DNA of 64,000 nucleotides from Deltaproteobacteria bacterium (GTDB lineage: Bacteria; Desulfobacterota; BSN033; UBA1163). The notes below the pieces were generated by a model that was not told the origin of the DNA, ran no database searches, and worked only from the letters and a program-made list of their open reading frames with translations. The stretch lies in assembly GCA_018333535.1 (NCBI GenBank), contig JAGXTA010000057.1, positions 19,637 through 83,636 of the forward strand, given 5' to 3'. A program made the translations under genes and the position numbers. This document shows positions 61,225-64,000 of the stretch, piece by piece; position 1 is the first letter of the stretch, and each line of letters begins with the position of its first letter.

Positions 61225-62376
61225 ATGGATTTCATTCTCTCGACCGAACAGCAGATGATCAGGGATCTATGTAAAAACTTTGTAAAAAATGAGATCGCCC
61301 CTATCGCTGAAGAGATGGATGAGACCGGTCATTTCCCTTATGAGGTCTGGAAGAAGTTGGGGGACCTGGGGATTGTCGGCATTCCCATTCCGGAAGAATA
61401 CGGGGGGGGAGAAATGGACTGGGTTTCGATGATGATCGCCATTGAGGAGATCAGCCGGGGGGATGCCTCGATTGGCGTCTCGCTTCTGGACTCGGTGACC
61501 CTTCCGATGAATCTTATCAACACCTTTGGAACGAAAGAACAGAAGGAGAAATGGCTGACCCCATTGGCTACAGGAGAGACTATTGGGGCTTTCGGCTTGA
61601 CCGAAGCCCAGGCCGGATCCGATGCAAACGCCATTCAGACAAAAGCTGTTCTGGACGGGGAGGAGTGGGTGATCAATGGGACGAAACAGTTTATCACCAA
61701 TGCCGGATTAAAACACAACAGTCTGGTGATCATCGCCGCTGTTACAGGGGAAGGATCGGGAACAAGAAGGAGGATCTCCAATATCATCGTTCCCACCGGT
61801 GTGGGAGGTTATAATTTCGGAGAAAAGTATAAGAAGATCGGGTGGAAGGCATCCGAAACACGGGAACTGATCTTTGACGACTGCCGGGTCCCCAAGGAAA
61901 ACATCCTTGGCAATCCAGAAAAGGGATATAATCAATTTATGATGGCCCTTCAGACCAGTCGCATCGGGTTCGGTGCCCATTCCGTGGGCCTGGCTCAGGC
62001 CATCTTCGACGTCTCCCTATCCTACGCCAAGGAGAGGGAACAATTCGGTAAAACGATCAGTAAATTTCAGGCCATACAGTTTAAGCTGGCCGATATGATC
62101 ATGGAGATCGAACTGGCCAGATTGATGGTCTACAAGGCGGCCTGGCAGAAAGATCAGAAAGAGAATTACTTTGCCACCTCCACCTATGCGAAGATATTTG
62201 CCTCCGAGGTTGCGAAACGTTGTGCGGATAAAGGAGTCCAGATACACGGTGGATATGGTTTGATGGATGAATATCCCATCTCCCGTTACTGGCGTGAGGT
62301 GAAGTTTGAGGAGATTCTGGATGGAACTTCGGAAATCCAGAGGCTCAATGTTGCGAAAAAGGTCCTTAAGCTCTAA
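61225..62376 (+). CDS. Acyl-CoA dehydrogenase with Asp at the catalytic-base position
   Basis: A 383-residue flavoprotein with the full acyl-CoA dehydrogenase layout: FILSTEQQMIRDLCKNF, FGLTEAQAGSDANAI, NGTKQFITNAG, KEREQFGKTISKFQAIQFKLADM (in part), and GVQIHGGYGLMDEYPISRYWRE. At the end, where most relatives have YEGT with the catalytic Glu, this protein reads ILDGTSEIQR, giving Asp366. This suggests a special substrate or altered chemistry. AGGAGG precedes the ATG, and it has its own promoter. It ends exactly where the convergent folE2 gene ends, with no base between the stops. Confidence 0.9.
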   Translation: MDFILSTEQQMIRDLCKNFVKNEIAPIAEEMDETGHFPYEVWKKLGDLGIVGIPIPEEYGGGEMDWVSMMIAIEEISRGDASIGVSLLDSVTLPMNLINTFGTKEQKEKWLTPLATGETIGAFGLTEAQAGSDANAIQTKAVLDGEEWVINGTKQFITNAGLKHNSLVIIAAVTGEGSGTRRRISNIIVPTGVGGYNFGEKYKKIGWKASETRELIFDDCRVPKENILGNPEKGYNQFMMALQTSRIGFGAHSVGLAQAIFDVSLSYAKEREQFGKTISKFQAIQFKLADMIMEIELARLMVYKAAWQKDQKENYFATSTYAKIFASEVAKRCADKGVQIHGGYGLMDEYPISRYWREVKFEEILDGTSEIQRLNVAKKVLKL

Positions 62377-63150
62377 CTAAACGTTTGAATTTCTCTCCAC
62401 GAAGGCATAGGCGCTGTGGTTATGGATCGATTCGAAGTTTTCCGACTCGACTGTAAACCAGATGATGTTCTTATCCTTTTTTAACTGCCTGGCGATCTCC
62501 CGCACCACATCTTCCACGAACATCGGTTTTTCATAAGCCTTTTCCGTCACAAACTTTTCATCCGGTCTTTTTAAGATGGAATAGAGATCACAGGAAGCGC
62601 ATTCTTCAACCAGACGGATGATGTCTTCAATCCAGATAAATTTTTTGATTCGGAGGTTTACCGTAACGACGGAACGCTGGTTGTGAGCCCCGAATTCGCT
62701 GATCTCCTTGGAGCAGGGGCATACCGTGGTGATCGGGACCACAATTCCCACCGAGAAGTCATCTTTCTCGTTGCTCGAGCCGGAAAATCGGCAGATATAC
62801 TCCATCAAACTCTTCGCACGGGTGACCGGAGCTTCCTTTTCAATGAAATAAGGGAATTCGACTTCGAGGTGGGCCGTCTTTGCCTTCAGCTTCTTCTTCA
62901 TCTCTGAAAGGATCATCGAAAAGTTTTTAATCGCTATGTTGCCTTTATATCTGTTGAGGATTTCGACGAAACGACTCATATGGGTCCCTTTGAAACGGTG
63001 AGGGAGGTCCACAAACATGTTGACGCTCGCCACCGTATGCTGAACCCCTTTTGCCTTGTCGAGCACGGTAATGGGATAACGGATGTTCTTAACCCCTACC
63101 TTATTGATCTCAATCTTTCGGTGGTCTCTCTGGCTCTGAATATCGTTCAT
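62377..63150 (-). CDS. folE2: GTP cyclohydrolase FolE2 (type IB)
   Basis: A 257-residue enzyme that makes 7,8-dihydroneopterin triphosphate from GTP, an alternative to FolE. Family residues: VGVKNIRYPITVLD, VDLPHRFKGTHMSRFVEIL, VPITTVCPCSKEISEFGAHNQR (with the active-site Cys in CPCSKEIS and His in GAHNQR; quoted in part) and the final NFESIHNHSAYAFVER. The start MNDIQSQR, six bases after GGGAG, is preferred. It follows queD by two bases, so both serve 7-deazaguanine (queuosine) synthesis and possibly folate. Confidence 0.94.
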   Translation of the reverse strand: MNDIQSQRDHRKIEINKVGVKNIRYPITVLDKAKGVQHTVASVNMFVDLPHRFKGTHMSRFVEILNRYKGNIAIKNFSMILSEMKKKLKAKTAHLEVEFPYFIEKEAPVTRAKSLMEYICRFSGSSNEKDDFSVGIVVPITTVCPCSKEISEFGAHNQRSVVTVNLRIKKFIWIEDIIRLVEECASCDLYSILKRPDEKFVTEKAYEKPMFVEDVVREIARQLKKDKNIIWFTVESENFESIHNHSAYAFVERNSNV

Positions 63151-63152
63151 TC

Positions 63153-63524
63153 TCATCTCCCGAAATAAGTGGCGCAGGCGTTCTCCGACTCCCATGCGGT
63201 TACCTTTTTAAGGGTGGCAGGGGATCCCTTTAATTCCTTCTTTAAGTGATCAAAGATATATTTGGCAATGTTTTCAGAAGAAGGTTCTATCCCCGAAAAA
63301 TAGGGGAGGTTGTTGAGATAGGTGTGGTCCAGCGTCTTTAAGACCTTTTCCATTTTCTGTTTCAACACCTTGAAGTCGATCACCACCCCCTCCTGATTCA
63401 GCCTGGAAGAGGCCACCGAGACCTCTACCTTCCAGTTATGGCCATGGAGCTCCTCACACTTGCCCTGGAGATAACGTAATCGATGAGCGCCGGAAAAGTG
63501 AGAGGTGACAGTCAGTTCATACAT
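63153..63524 (-). CDS. queD: 6-carboxytetrahydropterin synthase QueD
   Basis: A 123-residue PTPS-family enzyme that turns dihydroneopterin triphosphate into 6-carboxytetrahydropterin on the way to preQ0/queuosine. The zinc histidines are in FSGAHRLRY and ELHGHNW, the catalytic Cys in GKCEELHGH, and the pterin-binding Glu in WESENACATYF. Full length. It is upstream of folE2 in one operon; queE and queC are not in the window. Confidence 0.94.
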   Translation of the reverse strand: MYELTVTSHFSGAHRLRYLQGKCEELHGHNWKVEVSVASSRLNQEGVVIDFKVLKQKMEKVLKTLDHTYLNNLPYFSGIEPSSENIAKYIFDHLKKELKGSPATLKKVTAWESENACATYFGR

Positions 63525-64000
63525 CGTTAATCTCCTTTGGAATGTTGGAATAATGGAACGTTGGAATATTGGGAAAATGGTAGATTAACACCTTTTTCAA
63601 ATCATCAGGGAACCTCTAATAATCCTCAGTTCGTCATTCCCGCGCAGGCGGGAATCCAGTGATGTCAATTCTTTCTGGATTCCGGCTTTCTCCGGAATGA
63701 CATTTTTAGAGGAACCCATCATTCCATCATTCCACTATTCCATTATTCCTTTAGCCTGGATTCCCATGGAGGATGAGAGACCTAACGGATTCTCGATCCA
63801 ACATGGTTAAACGGCCTCTTTTGACAACCCATATGTTAAATTAATACAAAACTTATAAACATATTGCCACATAGTTATATAAAAAACGGTTCTATTATGA
63901 TACACAGAAGAGATTACACGATAACCATTTTATAGCCTTTTTTGTTGCTTATTTAACTTAATCGACGGCCACGTATCATTTTTTGCTTGACATTTCTATA
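63525..64000. other. 476-base gene-free end of window
   Basis: The first half is the nested palindrome described separately. The rest is AT-rich and without a convincing frame. TTGACA at 63987-63992 near the edge may be the -35 box of a gene outside the window. Confidence 0.5.
63538..63750. repeat. Nested palindrome: word repeat plus REP-like core
   Basis: Three layers: outer TGGAAT-type words on the left mirrored by ATTCCA-type words on the right; then GGGAACCTCTAA mirrored by TTAGAGGAACCC; and at the centre the REP-like pair GTCATTCCCGC / GCGGGAATCCAG with TGGATTCCGGC / CCGGAATGAC (63632-63702). A single TGGAAT-word half is also at about 30.84-30.88 kb. Confidence 0.7.

Overview
The window reads as about 64 kb of ordinary chromosome from an anaerobic member of the former Deltaproteobacteria (Desulfobacterota). 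This is inferred from the gene order rpmF-plsX-(fab genes)-rpiB-dCMP deaminase-nrdR-ribD-ribE-ribBA-ribH-nusB, the FecR/CHASE2-cyclase cluster, TRAP transport, several acyl-CoA dehydrogenases, and the style of the intergenic palindromes. No database search was possible. I see no transposase, phage gene, CRISPR array or rRNA. One tRNA (Pro, anticodon CGG) is present.

Layout. 1-7.6 kb: tail of ychF, a TPR protein, a CDF metal exporter, an envelope/signalling cluster (TPR + outer-membrane barrel, FecR-domain protein, convergent CHASE2 adenylate cyclase) and a small GGQ release-factor-like gene. 7.8-33 kb: a phosphorus region, almost all on the minus strand. It holds pstS-C-A-B, a GxxExxY insert and phoU, then an MBL hydrolase, a STAS protein and small zinc proteins, then a PHP-receiver-kinase fusion paired with a PhoB-like regulator. 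A complete C-P lyase operon follows (phnD-C-E-E, hexapeptide transferase, phnG-H-I-J-K-L-M), then a tandem ACT gene and phoR/phoB. 33-35.3 kb: an MFS carrier and a TPR lipoprotein. 35.3-41.2 kb: an XRE-cupin regulator, a three-part TRAP transporter, a class II HMG-CoA reductase and HMG-CoA lyase, best read as an operon for uptake and breakdown of mevalonate. 41.3-45.2 kb: envelope proteins and a PAS histidine kinase. 45.4-58 kb: the fatty-acid and riboflavin housekeeping run. 58-63.5 kb: an M17 N-domain protein, ilvE, a NYN-domain protein, plsY, tRNA-Pro, an acyl-CoA dehydrogenase, and folE2-queD for 7-deazaguanine synthesis.

How they work together. Three direct repeats spaced 11 bp apart precede pstS and look like a Pho box. 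A terminator-like hairpin between pstS and pstC would favour the binding protein. The C-P lyase operon lacks phnN and phnP. The nearby PHP domain, fused to a receiver and a kinase, is a candidate for either the missing cyclic-phosphate step or a sensor of it. phoB has no usual start codon: a Shine-Dalgarno sequence leads to ACG exactly where ATG should be.

Other points of interest: an acyl-CoA dehydrogenase occupies the fabH position between plsX and fabD; a second acyl-CoA dehydrogenase has Asp at the catalytic-base position; two hairpins between the TRAP genes have loops complementary over six bases; a four-copy MITE-like family supplies the stop codons of phoU and fabD; and a second class of intergenic inverted word repeats runs into the 3' ends of two genes.
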